A stretch of DNA of 64,000 nucleotides from contig CM076145.1 in NCBI GenBank assembly GCA_038025085.1, positions 11,133,000-11,196,999 on the forward strand, in the 5' to 3' direction. The notes under the pieces are model-generated. The model did not search any database and was not told the origin of the DNA. It worked only from the letters and a program-made list of their open reading frames with translations. Each line of letters starts with the position of its first letter. The stretch's first letter is position 1. Positions 35,951-49,156 of this stretch are shown here, one piece after another. A program made the position numbers and the translations under genes. This stretch comes from Tetragonia tetragonoides. Its lineage: Eukaryota > Streptophyta > Magnoliopsida > Caryophyllales > Aizoaceae.

Positions 35951-37771
35951 GGGTGAAAGAGATTAAGTTCTTTTGTGTTGTATATTAAGAGAAATCACCC
36001 AAATGGTTTGTTTGCATTCATTTGAGTGAGAAACTACACCAAGGATGTTTACAAGTACAAACAAGTTTCAGCTCAAGCTTTTGAACGCATTTACGCGTTT
36101 TAACAGCTCTTACGACTAGGCGAAAAGAGATTGAGTTCTTTTGTGTTGTATATTTAAGAAAAAGCTCGCAAATGTTTTGTGTACATTCATTTGAGTTTGA
36201 AACTACCGCAAGGATGTTTACAACTACAAACAAGCTTGAACTCAAGCTTTTGAATGCATTTAAGCATTTTAAAAGCTCATACGACAAGGGTGAAAGAGAT
36301 TGAGTTCTTTTGTGTTGTATATTAATAGAAAGCACCCAAATGCTTTGTATGCATTCATTTGAGAGAGAAACTACACCAAGGATGTTTACAAGTACAAACA
36401 AGCTTTAACTTCACCTTTTGAATGCATTTACGCGTTTTAACAGCTCTTACATCTAGGGTGAAAAAGATAGAGTTCTTTTGTGTTATATATTAAGAGAAAG
36501 CACCCAAATGCTTTGTTTGCATTCATTTGAGTGAGAAACTTAACCAAGGATGTTTACAAGTACAAACAAGCTTCAACTCAAGCTTTTGAATGTATTTACG
36601 CGTTTTAACAGCTCTTACGATTAGGGTGAAAGAGATTGAGGTCTTTTGTGTTGTATATTAAGAGAACGCATCCAAATGTTTTCTTTGCATTCATTTGAGT
36701 GAGAAACTACACCAAAGATGTATACAAGTACAAACAAGCTTAAACTGAAGCTTTTGAATGCATTTACGCGTTTTAAAAGCTCATATGACTAGGGTGAAAA
36801 AGATTGAGTTCTTTTCTGTTGTATTTTGAGAGAAAGCACCCAAAAGCCTTGTTTGCATTCATTTGAGTGAGAAACTTAACCAAGGATGTTTACAAGTACA
36901 AACAAACTTCAACTCAAGCTTTTGAATGCATATACGCGTTTTAAAACCTCATAGGACTAGGGTGAAAGAGATTGAGTTCTTTTGTGTTGTATTTTCAGAG
37001 AAAGCACCCAAAAGCTTTGTTTGCATTCATTAGAGTGTGAAACTACACCAAGGATGTTTACAAGTACAAACAAGCTTCAACTCAAGCTTTTGAATGTATT
37101 TACGCGTTTTAAAAGCTCATATGACTAGGGTGAAAGAGATTGAGGTCTTTTGTTTGTATATTAAGAGAAAACACCCAAATGCTTTGTTTGCATTCATTTG
37201 AGTGAGAAACCACACCTAGGATGTTTACAAGTACAAACAAGCTTTAACTCCACCTTTTGAATGCATTTACGCGTTTTAACAGCTCTTACATCTAGGGTGA
37301 AAGAGAATGAGTTCTTTTGTGTTGTATTTTCAGAGAAAGCACCCAAAAGCTTTTTTTGCATTCATTGGAGTGTGAAACTACACCAAGGATGTTTACAACT
37401 ACAAACAGGCTTTAACTCAAGCTTTTGAATGCATTTACGCGTTTTAAAAGCTCATACGAAAAGGGTGAAAGAGATTCAGTTCTTTTGTGTTGTATATTAA
37501 GAGAAAGCAGCCAAATGCTTTGTATGCATTCATTAGAGTGAGAAACTACACCAAGGATGTTTACAAGTACAAACAAGCTTTAACTCCACCTTTTGAATGC
37601 ATTTACGCGTTTTAACAGCTCTTACAACTAGGGTGAAAGAGATTGAGTTCTTTTGTGTTGTATATCAAGAGAAATCGCACATATGCTTTGCTTGCATTCA
37701 TTTGAGTGAGAAACTACACCAAGAATGTTTACAAGTACAAACAAGCTTCAACTCAAAATTTTGAATGTATT
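35847..37771 (+). repeat. satellite, + block
   Basis: About eleven monomers. The longest open frame of the satellite (127 codons, antisense, 36018-36401) lies here. It spans more than two in-phase monomers and has no recognisable domain. Confidence 0.92.
36440..37735. repeat. Large higher-order repeat, fragment D
   Basis: Corresponds to about 22460-23900 and 29750-31150: AAAACCTCATAGGAC at 36943 matches 22958 and 30248, and GAGAACGCATCC near 36661 matches 22677. The match fades near 37735. Confidence 0.85.
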
Positions 37772-40699
37772 CACAATCAAATGAATGCAAATGAAGCATT
37801 TGTGTGCTTTCCCATAATATACAACAGAAAAGAAATCAATCTCTTTCACCCTAGTCGTAAGAGCTGTTAAAATGCGTAAATACATTCAAAAGCTTGAGTT
37901 GAAGCTTGTTTGTACTTGTAAACATCCTTGGTGTAGTTTCTCACTCCAATGAATGCAAACAAAGCTTTTGGGTGCTTTCTCTGAAAATACAACACAAAAG
38001 AACTCAATCTCTTTCACCCTAGTCGTATGAGGTTTTAAAACGCGTAATTGCTTTCAAAAGCTTGAGTTGAAGCTTGTTTGGACTTGTAAACATCCTTGGT
38101 GTAGTACAAACAATCAAATGAATGGAAAGAAAGCATTTGGGTGCTTTCTCTTAATATACAACACAAAAGAACTCAATCTCTTTCACCCTAGATGTAAGAG
38201 CTGTTAAAACGCGTAAATGCATTCAAAAGGTGGAGTTAAAGCTTGTTTGTACTTGTAAATATCCTTGGTGTAGTTTCTCACTCAAATGAATGGAAACAAA
38301 GCTTTTGGGTGCTTTCTCTTAATATACAACAGAAAAGACCTCAATCTCTTTGACCCTAGTCGTGTGAGCTTTTAAAACGCGTAAATACATTCAAAATTTT
38401 GAGTTGAAGCTTGTTTGAACTTGTAATCATCCTTGGTGTGGTTTCTCACTCCAATGAATGCAAACAAAGCTTTTGGGTGCTTTCTCTGAAAATACAACAC
38501 AAAAGAACTCAATCTTTTTCACCCTAGTCATATGAGCTTTTAAAACGCGTAAATGCATTCAAAAGGTGGAGTTAAAGCTTGTTTGTGCTTGTAAACATCC
38601 TTGGTGTAGTTTCTCACTCAAATGAATGCAAACAAAGCATTTGGGTGCTTTCTCTTGATATACAACACAAAAGACCTCAATCTTTTTCAGCCTAGTCATA
38701 TGAGCTTTTAAAACGCCTAAATACATTCAAAAGCTTGAGTTGAAACTTGTTTGTACTTGTAAACATCCTTGATGTAGTTTCTCACTCAAATGAATGCAAA
38801 CAAACCATTTGGGTGATTTCTCTTAATATACAACACAAAAGAACTCAATCTCTTTCACCCTAGTCGTAAGAGCTGTTAAAACGCGTAAATGCATTCAAAA
38901 GGTGGAGTTAAAGCTTGTTTGAACTTGTAAACATCCTTGGTGTAGTTTCTCACTCAAATGAATGCAAACAAAACATTTGGGTGCGTTCTCTTAATATACA
39001 ACACAAAAGACCTCAATCTTTTTCACCCTAGTCATATGAGCTTTTAATACGCGTAAATGCATTCAAAACATTGAGTTGAAGCTTGTTTGTACTTTTAAAC
39101 ATTCTTGGTGTAGTTTCTCACTGAAATGAATGCAAACAAAGCTTTTGGTTGCTTTCTCTTAAAATACAACACAAAAGAACTCAATCTTTTTCACCCTAGT
39201 CATATCGGCTTTTAAAACGCGTAAATGCATTCAAAAGCTTGAGTTTAAGCTTGTTTGTACTTGTAAACATCTTTGGTGTAGTTTCTCACTCAAATGAATG
39301 CAAAGAAAACATTTGCGTGCGTTCTCTTAATATACAACACAAAAGAACTCAATCTCTTTCACCCTTGTCGTATGAGCTTTTAAAACGCTTAAATGCATTC
39401 AAAAGCTTGAGTTGAAGCTTGTTTGTACTTGTAAACATTCTTGGTGTAGTTTCTCACTCCATTGAATGTAAACAAAGCTTTTGGGTGCTTTCTCTGAAAA
39501 TACAACACAAAAGAACTCAATCTCTTTCACCCTAGTCGTATGAGGTTTTAAAACGCGTATATGCATTCAAAAGGTGGAGTTAAAGCTTGTTTGTACTTGT
39601 AAACATCTTTGGTGTAGTTTCTTACTTAAATGAATGTAAACAAACCATTTGGGTGATTTCTCTTAATATACAACACAAAAGAAGTCAATCTCTTTCACAC
39701 TAGTTGTAAGAGCTGTTAAAATGCGTAAATGCATTCAAAAGGTGGAGTTAAAGCTTGTTTGTGCTTGTAAACATCCTTGGTGTAGTTTCTCACTCAAATG
39801 AATGCAAACAAAGCTTTTGGGTGCTTTCTCTTAATATACAACACAAAAGACCTCAATCTCGTTCACCCTAGTCATATGAGCTTTTAAAACGCCTAAATAC
39901 ATTCAAAAGCTTGAGTTGAAACTTGTTTGTACTTGTAAACATCCTTGGTGTAGTTTCTCACTCAAATGAATGCAAACAAACCATTTGGGTGATTTCTCTT
40001 AATATACAACACAAAAGAACTCAATCTCTTTCACCCTAGTCGTAAGAGCTGTTAAAACGCGTAAATGCATTCAAAAGGTGGAGTTAAAGCTTGTTTGTAC
40101 TTGTAAACATCCTTGGTGTAGTTTCTCACTCAAATGAATGCAAACAAAGCATTTGGGTGCTTTCTCTTGATATACAACACAAAAGACCTCAATCTTTTTC
40201 ACCCTAGTCATATGAGCTTTTAAAACGCGTAAATGCTTTCAAAAGCTTGAGTTGAATCTTGTTTGTACTGTAAACATCCTTGGTGTAGTTTCTCCCTCAA
40301 ATGAACGCAAACAAAGAATTTGGGTGTTTTCTCTAAATATACAACACAAAAGAACTCAATCTCTTTCACCCTAGATGTAAGAGCTGTTAAAACGCGTAAA
40401 TGCATTCAAAAGGTGGAGTTAAAGCTTGTTTGTACTTGTAAACATCCTTGGTTAAGTTTCTCACTCAAATGAATGCAAACAAAGCATTTGGGTGCTTTCT
40501 CTTAATATACAACACAAAAGACCTCAATCTCTTTCACCCTAATCGTAAGAGCTGTTAAAACGCGTAAATACATTTAAAAGCTTGAGTTGAAGCTTGTTTG
40601 TACTTGTAAAATGCTTAAATGCACTAAAAAGCTTCAGTTGAAGCTTGTTTGTACTTGTAAACATCCTTGGTGTAGTTTCTCACTCAAATGAATGCATAC
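37772..40699 (-). repeat. satellite, inverted block with a seven-monomer duplication
   Basis: About 17 antisense monomers. ACGCCTAAATAC with GAGTTGAAACTTG occurs at 38712 and again at 39889, 1,177 bp apart (7 x 168 + 1), with matching neighbours over roughly 450 bp. Confidence 0.9.
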
Positions 40700-40970
40700 A
40701 AAGCAACCAAAATCTTTGTTTGCATTCATTTGAGTGAGAAACTTAACCAAGGATGTTTACTCGTTTTAAACAGTTTCTTAATTTTATTTGCATTCACCTT
40801 TTGAATTTACAAGTAGAAACAATCAAATGAATGCAAATAAAGCATTTGGGTGCTTTCTCTTAATATACAACACAAAAGAACTCAATCTCTTTCACCCTAG
40901 ATGTAAGAGCTGTTAAAACGCGTAAATGCATTCAAAAGGTGGAGTTAAAGCTTGTTTGTACTTGTAAACA
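40590..40970 (-). repeat. Inverted duplication (pair 3), right arm
   Basis: Reverse-complement partner of 35570-35950. It includes the short sense insert at 40700-40796 and the ATTTTATTTGCATTCACC segment. Confidence 0.82.
40700..40796 (+). repeat. satellite, short + insert
   Basis: Sense fragment from CATACAAAGCAACC to CAGTTTCTTAATTTTATTTG. It recurs in direct orientation at 42178-42275, about 1.48 kb later. Confidence 0.85.
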
Positions 40971-42177
40971 TCCTTGGTGAAATTTCTCACTCAAATGAAT
41001 GCAAAGAAAGCATTTGGGTGCTTTCTCTTAATATACAACACAAAAGACCTCAATCTCTTTCACCCTAGTCGTATGAGGTTTTAAAACGCGTAAATGCTTT
41101 CAAAAGCTTGAGTTGAATCTTGTTTGTACTTGTAAACATCCTTGGTGTAGTTTCTCCCTCAAATGAACGCAAACAAAGAATTTGGGTGCTTTCTCTTAAT
41201 ATACAACACAAAAGAACTCAATCTCTTTCACCCTAGTCATGTGAGCTTTTAAAACGCGTAAATGCATTCAAAAGGTGGAGTTAAAGCTTGTTTGTACTTC
41301 TAAACATCCTTGGTGTAATTTCTCACTCAAATGAATGCAAACAAAGCATTTGGGTGCTTTCTTTAATATACAACACAAAAGACCTCAATCTCTTTCCCCC
41401 TAGTCATATGAACTTTTAAAACGCGTAAATACATTCAAAATCTTGAGTTGAAGCTTTTTTGTACTTGTAAACATCCTTGGTGTAGTTTCTCACTCCAATG
41501 AATGCAACAAAGCTTTTGGGTGCTTTCTCTGTAAATACAACACAAAAGAACTCAATCTCTTTCACCCTAGTCGTATGAGGTTATAAAACGCGTATATGCA
41601 TTCAAAAGCTTGAGTTGAAGCTTGTTTGTACTTGTAAACATCCTTGGTTAAGTTTCTCACTCAAATGAATGCAAACAAAGCATTTGGGTGCTTTCTCTTA
41701 ATATACAACACAAAAGAACTCAATCTTTTTCACCCTAGTCATATCGGCTTTTAAAACGCGTAAATGCATTCAAAAGCTTGAGTTTAAGCTTGTTTGTACT
41801 TGTAAACATCTTTGGTGTAGTTTCTTACTCAAATGAATGCAAAGAAAACATTTGGGTGCGTTCTCTTAATATACAACACAAAAGAACTCAATCTCTTTCA
41901 CCCTTATCGTATGAGCTTTTAAAACGCTTAAATGCATTCAAAAGCTTGAGTTCAAGCTTGTTTGTAATTGTAAACATCCTTGGGGTAGTTTCACACTCAA
42001 ATGAATGAAACCATTTGGGTGCTTTCTCTGAAAATACAACACAAAAGAACTCAATCTCTTTCACCCTACTCGTAAGAGCTGTTAAAACGCCTAAATACAT
42101 TCAAAAGCTTGAGTTGAAGCTTGTTTGTACTTGAAAACATCCTTGGTGTAGTTTCTCACTCAAATGAATGCATACAA
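40797..42177 (-). repeat. satellite, inverted block
   Basis: About eight antisense monomers. The rare CATATCGGC variant at 41740 also occurs at 39201, with the same following monomers carrying AACATCTTTGGTG and GTGCGTTCTC. Confidence 0.9.
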
Positions 42178-42275
42178 AGCAACCAAAATCTTTGTTTGCA
42201 TTCATTTGAGTGAGAAACTTAACCAAGGATGTTTACACGTTTTAAACAGTTTCTTAATTTTATTTGCATTCACCT
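42178..42275 (+). repeat. satellite, short + insert (second copy)
   Basis: Near-identical to 40700-40796 and followed by the same antisense continuation, so the two belong to a direct duplication. Confidence 0.85.
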
Positions 42276-43222
42276 TTTGAATTTACAAGTACAAACAATC
42301 AAATGAATGCAAATAAAGCATTTGGGTGCTTTCTCTTAATATACAACACAAAAGAACTCAATCTCTTTCACCCTAGATGTAAGAGCTGTTAAAACGCGTA
42401 AATGCATTCAAAAGGTGGAGTTAAAGCTTGTTTGTACTTGTAAACATCCTTGGTGTAGTTTCTCACTCTTGTGAATGCAAAGAAAGCATTTGGGTGCTTT
42501 CTCTTAATATACAACACAAAAGACCTCAATCGCTTTCACCCTAGTCGTATGAGGTTTTAAAACGCGTAAATGCTTTCAAAAGCTTGAGTTGAAGCTTGTT
42601 TGTACTTGTAAACATCCTTGGTGTAGTTTCTCCCTCAAATGAATGCAAACAAAGCATTTGGGTGTTTTCTCTTAATATACAACACAAAAGAACTCAATCT
42701 CTTTCACCCTAGATGTAAGAGCTGTTAAAACGCGTAAATGCATTCAAAAGGTGGAGTTAAAGCTTGTTTGTACTTGTAAACATCCTTGGTGTAGTTTCTC
42801 AGTCAAATGAATGCAAACAAAGCATTTGGGTGCTTTCTGTTAATATACAACACAAAAGACCTCAATCTCTTTCACCCTAGTCGTATGAGGTTTTAAAACG
42901 CGTAAATGCTTTCAAAAGCTTGAGTTGAAGCTTGTTTGTACTTGTAAACATCCTTGGTGTAGTTTCTCCCTCAAATGAATGCAAACAAAGTATTTGGGTG
43001 CTTTCTCTTAATATACAACACAAAAGAACTCAATCTCTTTCACCCTAGATGTAAGAGCTGTTAAAACGCGTAAATACATTCAAAAGGTGGAGTTAAAGCT
43101 TGTTTGTACTTGTAAACATCCTTGGTGTAGTTTCTCACTCAAATGAATGCAAACAAAGCATTTGGGTGCTTTCTCTTGATATACAACCCAAAAGACCTCA
43201 AATCTCTTTCACCCTACTCGTA
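42276..43222 (-). repeat. satellite, inverted block
   Basis: About five and a half antisense monomers. From about 42665 on they form the left arm of inverted pair 2. The block ends at CTCGTATTCATTTGTTTGC. Confidence 0.9.
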
Positions 43223-43910
43223 TTCATTTGTTTGCATTCATTTGAGTGTGAAACTACACCTAGGATGTTTACAAGTACAAACAAGCTTCAACTCAAGCTT
43301 TTGAATGCATTTACGCGTTTTAAAAGCTCATACGAATAGGGTGAAAGAGATTTGAGTTCTTTGTGTTGTATATTAAGAGAAAGCATCCAAACACTTTGTT
43401 TGCATTCATTTGCGTGTGAAACTACACCTTGGATGTTTACAAGTACAAACAAGCTTGAACTGAAGCTTTTTAATGCATTTACGCGTTTGGGTGCATAATG
43501 AATGCAAACAAAGCATTTGGGTGACCTTGACCATAATGTCACCAAAGTAAGCATGTTTTGTTTGCTTCAACTCAAGCTTCAACTCAAGCTTTTGAATGCA
43601 TTTACGCGTTTTAACAGGTCTTACGACAAGGGTGATAGAGATTGAGTTCTTTTGTGTTGTTCATTAAGAGAATGCACCCAAATATTTTGTTTGCATTCAT
43701 TTGAGTGTGAAACTACACCTAGGATGTTTAAATGTACAAACATGCTTCAACTCAAGCTTTTGAATGCATTTACGCGTTTTAAAAGCTCATACGAGTAGGG
43801 TGAAAGAGATTTGAGTTCTTTTGTGTTGTACATTAAGAGAAAGCATCCAAATACTTTGTTCGGATACATTTGAGTGTGAAACTGTACCTAGGATGTTTAC
43901 AAGTACAAAC
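42665..43910 (+). repeat. Inverted duplication (pair 2), left arm, about 1.25 kb
   Basis: Positions pair as x with 102775-x: 43100 with 59675 and 43554 with 59221. The arms share private marks such as a TTCTGTTAATATAC variant (42836 and about 59935), a non-satellite insert, and the same internal strand switch. They enclose about 15 kb that includes the full-length retrotransposon. Confidence 0.9.
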
Positions 43911-44571
43911 AAGCTTCAAATCAAGCTTTTGAATGCATTTACGCGTTTTGAAAGCTCATACGAGTAGGGTGAAAGAGATTTGAGTTCTTTTGTGTTGTAT
44001 ATTAAGAGAATGCATCCAAATGCTTTGTTTGCATTCATTTCAGTGAGAAACTACAGCAAGGATATTTACAAGTACAAACAAGCTTTAACTCAACCTTTTG
44101 AATGCATTTACGTATTTTAACAGCTCTTACAACTAGGGTGAAAGAGATTGAGTTCTTTTGTGTTGTATATTAAGAGAAATCACACAAATGCTTTGTTTGC
44201 ATTCATTTGAGTGAGAAACTACACCAAGAATGTTTACAAGTACAAACAAGCTTCAACTCAAGCTTTTGAATGCATTTACGCGTTTTAAAAGCTCATATGA
44301 CTAGGGTGAAAAAGATTGAGTTCTTTTGTGTTGTATTTTAAGAGAAAGCAGCCAAAAGCTTTGTTTGCATTCATTTCAGTGAGAAACTACACCAAGAATA
44401 TTTACAAGTACAAACAAGCTTCAACTCAAGCTTTTGAATGCATTTACGCGTTTTAAAAGCTCATATGACTAGGGTGAAAAAGATTGAGTTCCTTTGTGTT
44501 GTATATTAAGAGAAAGCACCCAAAAGCTTTGTTTGCATTCATTTGTGTGAGAAACTTAACCAAGGATGTTT
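43223..44571 (+). repeat. satellite, + block, divergent subfamily
   Basis: Mostly GAGATTTGAG-type monomers. A stretch at 43524-43562 (GACCTTGACCATAATGTCAC and following) does not resemble the monomer. The part at 43560-44560 recurs in direct orientation at about 46945-47700 (43631 corresponds to 46992), and part of it again near 61850-62270. Confidence 0.9.
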
Positions 44572-45107
44572 CACCCTAGATGTAAGAGCTGTTAAAACGC
44601 GTAAATGCATTCAAAAGGTGGAGTTAAAGCTTGTTTGTGCTTGTAAACGTCCTTGGTGTAGTTTCTCACTCAAATGAATGCAAACAAAGCATTTGGGTGC
44701 TTTCTCTTAAGATACAACACAAAAGACCTCAATCTCATTCACCCTAATTGTAAGAGCTGTTAAAACGCGTAAATACATTCAAAAGCTTGAGTTGAAGCTT
44801 GTTTGTACTTGTAAACATCCTTGGTTAAGTTTCTCACTCAAATGAATGCAAACAAAGCATTTGGGTGCTTTCACTTAATATACAACACAAAACGCTTAAA
44901 TGCATTCAAAAGCTTGAGTTCAAGCTTGTTTGTAGTTGTAAACATCCTTAGGGTAGTTTCACACTCAAATGAATGTAAACAAAGCATTTGCGAGCTTTTT
45001 CTTAATATACAACACACAAGAACTCAATCTCTTTCACCCTAGTTGTAAGAGCTGTTAAAATGCGTAAATGCATTCAAAAGCTTGAGTTGAAGCTTGTTAG
45101 TACTTGT
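44572..45107 (-). repeat. satellite, inverted block
   Basis: The switch occurs at AAGGATGTTTCACCCTAGATG. A truncated monomer join AACACAAAACGCTTAAATGC lies at about 44885. The block ends at CTTGTAAAGAGATTGAG. Confidence 0.88.
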
Positions 45108-45347
45108 AAAGAGATTGAGTTCTTTTGTGTTGTATTTTCAGAGAAAGCACCCAAAAGCTTTGTTTGCATTCATTGGAGTGAGAAACTACACCAAGGATGT
45201 TTACAAGTACAATCAAGCTTCAACTCAAGCTTTTGAATGTATTTATGCGTTTTAACAGCTCTTACGACTAGGGTGAAAGAGATTGAGTTCTTTTCTGTTG
45301 TATATTAAGAGAAAGCACACCAATGCTTTATTTGCATTCATTTGATT
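45108..45347 (+). repeat. satellite, + block
   Basis: One and a half sense monomers, closely similar to 960-1140 and 470-700, ending at the recurrent GATTGTGAATACATTC junction. Confidence 0.88.
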
Positions 45348-46953
45348 GTGAATACATTCAAAAATTTTGAGTTGAAGCTTGTTTGTACTTGTAAACATCC
45401 TTGGTGTAGTTTCTCACTCCAATGAATGCAAACAAAGCGTTTGGGTGCTTTCTCTGAAAATACAACACAAAAGAACTCAATCTCTTTCACCCTAGTCGTA
45501 AGAGCTGTTAAAACGCGTAAATGCATTCAAAAGGTGGAGTTAAAGCTTGTTTGTACTTGTAAACATCCTTGGTGTAGTTTCTCACTCAAATGAGTGCAAA
45601 CAAAGCATTTGGGTGCTTTCTCTTGATATACAACACAAAAGACATCAATCTTTTTCACCCTAGTCATATGAGCTTTTGAAACGCGTAAATGCATTCAAAA
45701 GCTTGAGTTGAAGCTTGTTTGTACTTGTAAACATTCTTGGTGTAGTTTCTCACTGAAATGAATGCAAAGAAAGCTTTTGGTTTCTGTCTCTTAAAATACA
45801 ACACAAAAGAACTCAATCTTTTTCACCCTAGTCGTATGAGGTTTTAAAACGCGTAAATGCTTTCAAAAGCTTGAATTGAAGCTTGTTTGTACTTGTAAAC
45901 ATTCTTGATGTAGTTCCTCACTCAAATGAATGCAAACAAAGCATTTGTGTGATTTCTCTTAATATACAACACAAAAGAACTCAATCTCTTTCACCCTAGT
46001 TGTAAAAGCTGTTAAAATGCGTAAATGCATTCAAAAGGTTGAGTTAAAGCTTTTTTTTACTTGTAAACATCCTTGGTGTAGTTTCTCACTCAAATGAATG
46101 CAAACAAAGCATTTCGGTGCTTTCTCTTAATATACAACACAAAAGAACTCAATCTCTTTCACCCTAGATGTAAGAGCTGTTAAAACGCGTAAATGCATTC
46201 AAAAGGTGGAGTTAAAGCTTGTTTGTACTTGTAAACATCCTTGGTGTAGTTTCTCACTCAAATGAATGCATACAAAGCATTTGGGTGCTTTCTCTTAATA
46301 TACAACACAAACGAACTCAATCTCTTTCACCCTTTTCGTATGAGCTTTTAAAACGCGTAAATGCATTCAAAAGCTTGAGTTGAAGCCTGTTTGTAGTTGT
46401 AAACATCCTTGGTGTAGTTTCACACTCAAATGAATTTAAACAAAGCATTTGCGAGCTTTTTCTTAATATACAACACAAAAGAACTCAATCTCGATTCGCC
46501 AAGTCGTAAGTGCTGTTAAAACGCGTAAATGCATTCAAAAGCTTGAGTTGAAACTTGTTTGAACTTGTAAACATCCTTCGTGTAGTTTCTCACTCAAATT
46601 AATGCAAAGAAAGCATTTGGGTTCTGTCTCTTAATATACAACACAAAAGACCTCAACTCTTTCACCCTAGTCGTAAGAGCTGTTAAAACGCGTAAATACA
46701 TTCAAAAATTTAAATTGAAGATTGTTTGTACTTGTAAACATCCTTGGTGTAGTTTCTCACTCAAATAAATGCAAACAAATCATTTTGGTGCTTTCTCTTA
46801 ATATACAACAGAAAAGAACTCAATCTCTTTCACCCTAGTCGTAAGAGCTGTTAAAATGCTTAAATGCAATAAAAAGTTTCAGTTGAAGCTTGTTTGTACT
46901 TGTAAACATCCTTGGTGTAGTTTCTCACTCAAATGAATGCAAACAAAGCATTT
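45348..46953 (-). repeat. satellite, inverted block
   Basis: About nine and a half antisense monomers. The block ends at CAAAGCATTTTGAATGCATT, where antisense AAAGCATTT is fused to sense TTTTGAATGC. Confidence 0.9.
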
Positions 46954-49156
46954 TGAATGCATTTACGCGTTTTAACAGCTCTTACGACTAGGGTGATAGA
47001 GATTGAGTTCTTTTGTGTTGTTCATGAAGAGAAAGCACCCAAATGCTTTGTTTGCATTCATTTAAGTGTGAAACTACACCTAGGATGTTTAAATGTACAA
47101 ACATGCTTCAACTCAAGCTTTTGAATGCATTTACGCGTTTTAAAAGCTCATAGGAGTAGGGTGAAAGAGATTTGAGTTCTTTTGTGTTGTACATTAAGAG
47201 AAAGCATCCAAATACTTTGTTCGGATACATTTGAGTGTGAAACTGTACCTAGGATGTTTACAAGTACAAACAAGCTTCAAATCAAGCTTTTGAATGCATT
47301 TACGCGTTTTGAAAGCTCATACGAGTAGGGTGAAAGAGATTTGAGTTCTTTTGTGTTGTATATTAAGAGAATGCATCCAAATGCTTTGTTTGCATTCATT
47401 TGAGTGAGAAACTACAGCAAGGATATTTACAAGTACAAACAAGCTTTAACTCAACCTTTTGAATGCATTTACGCATTTTAACAGCTCTTACAACTAGGGT
47501 GAAAGAGATTGAGTTCTTTTGTGTTGTATATTAAGAGAAATCACACAAATACTTTGTTTGCATTCATTTGAGTGAGAAACTACACCAAGAATGTTTACAA
47601 GTACAAACAAGCTTCAACTCAAGCTTTTTAATGCATTTACGCGCTTTAAAAGCTCATATGACTAGGGTGAAAAAGATTGAGTTCTTTTGTGTTGTATTTT
47701 AAGAGAAAGCACCCAAATGCTTTGTTTGCATTCATTTGAGTGAGAAACTACACCAAGGATGTTTACAAGCACAAACAAGCTTTAACTCCACCTTTTGAAT
47801 GCATTTACGCATTTTAACAGCTCTTACAACTAGGGTGAAAGAGATTGAGTTCTTTTGTGTTGTATATTAAGAGAAATCACACAAATACTTTGTTTGCATT
47901 CATTTGAGTGAGAAACTACACCAAGAATGTTTACAAGTACAAACAAGCTTCAACTCAAGCTTTTTAATGCATTTACGCGCTTTAAAAGCTCATATGACTA
48001 GGGTGAAAAAGATTGAGTTCTTTTGTGTTGTATTTTAAGAGAAAGCACCCAAATGCTTTGTTTGCATTCATTTGAGTGAGAAACTACACCAAGGATGTTT
48101 ACAAGCACAAACAAGCTTTAACTCCACCTTTTGAATGCATTTACGCATTTTAACAGCTCTTACAACTAGGGTGAAAGAGATTGAGTTCTTTTGTGTTGTA
48201 TATTAAGAGAAATCACACAAATGCTTTGTTTGCATTCATTTGAGTGAGAAACTACACCAAGGATGTTTACAAGCACAAACAAGCTTTAACTCCACCTTTT
48301 GAATGCATTTACGCATTTTAACAGCTCTTACAACTAGGGTGAAAGAGATTGAGTTCTTTTGTGTTGTATATTAAGAGAAATCACACAAATGCTTTGTTTG
48401 CATTCATTTGAGTGAGAAACTACACCAAGGATGTTTACAAGTACAAAAAAGCTTCAACTCAAGCTTTTGAATGCATTAACGCGTTTTAAAAGCTCATATG
48501 ACTAGGGTGAAAAAGATTGAGTTCTTTTGTGTTGTATTTTAAGAGAAAGCAACCAAAAGCTTTGTTTGCATTCATTTCAGTGAGAAACTACACCAAGAAT
48601 ATTTACAAGTACAAACAAGCTTCAACTCAAGCTTTTGAATGCATTTACGCGTTTTAAAAGCTCATATGACTAGGGTGAAAAAGATTGAGTTCCTTTGTGT
48701 TGTATATTAAGAGAAAGCACCCAAAAGCTTTGTTTGCATTCATTTGTGTGAGAAACTACACCAAGAATGTGGATAAGTACAAACAAGCTTCAACTCAAGC
48801 TATTGAATGCATTTACGCGTTTTAAAAGCTCATATGACTAGGGTGAAAGAGATTGAGGTCTTTTGTGTTGTATATTAAGAGAAAGCACCCAAATGCTTTG
48901 TTTGCATTCATTTGAGTGAGAAACTACACCAAGGATGTTTACAAGTATAAACAAGCTTTAACTCCACCTTTTGAATGCATTTACGCGTTTTAACAGCTCT
49001 TACGACTAGGGTGAAAGAGATTGAGTTCTTTTGTGTTGTATTTTCAGAGAAAGCACCCAAAAGCTTTGTTTGCATTCATTTGAGTGAGAAACTACACCAA
49101 GGATGTTTACAAGTACAAACAAGCTTCAACTCAAAATTTTGAATGTATTCGTAATC
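46954..49156 (+). repeat. satellite, + block with two-monomer higher-order repeat
   Basis: About thirteen monomers. A 336-bp dimer repeats exactly: ACGCGCTTTAAAAGC at about 47639 recurs at 47975. Single-monomer copies follow to about 48480. Confidence 0.92.

Noticed and set aside
36018..36401. 127-codon antisense open frame in satellite, and dozens of similar 60-100 codon frames
   Set aside because: The monomer is 168 bp, a multiple of three, so frames stay open across monomers by phase. The frames occur on both strands of the same repeat, have no recognisable domain and vary with the repeat.
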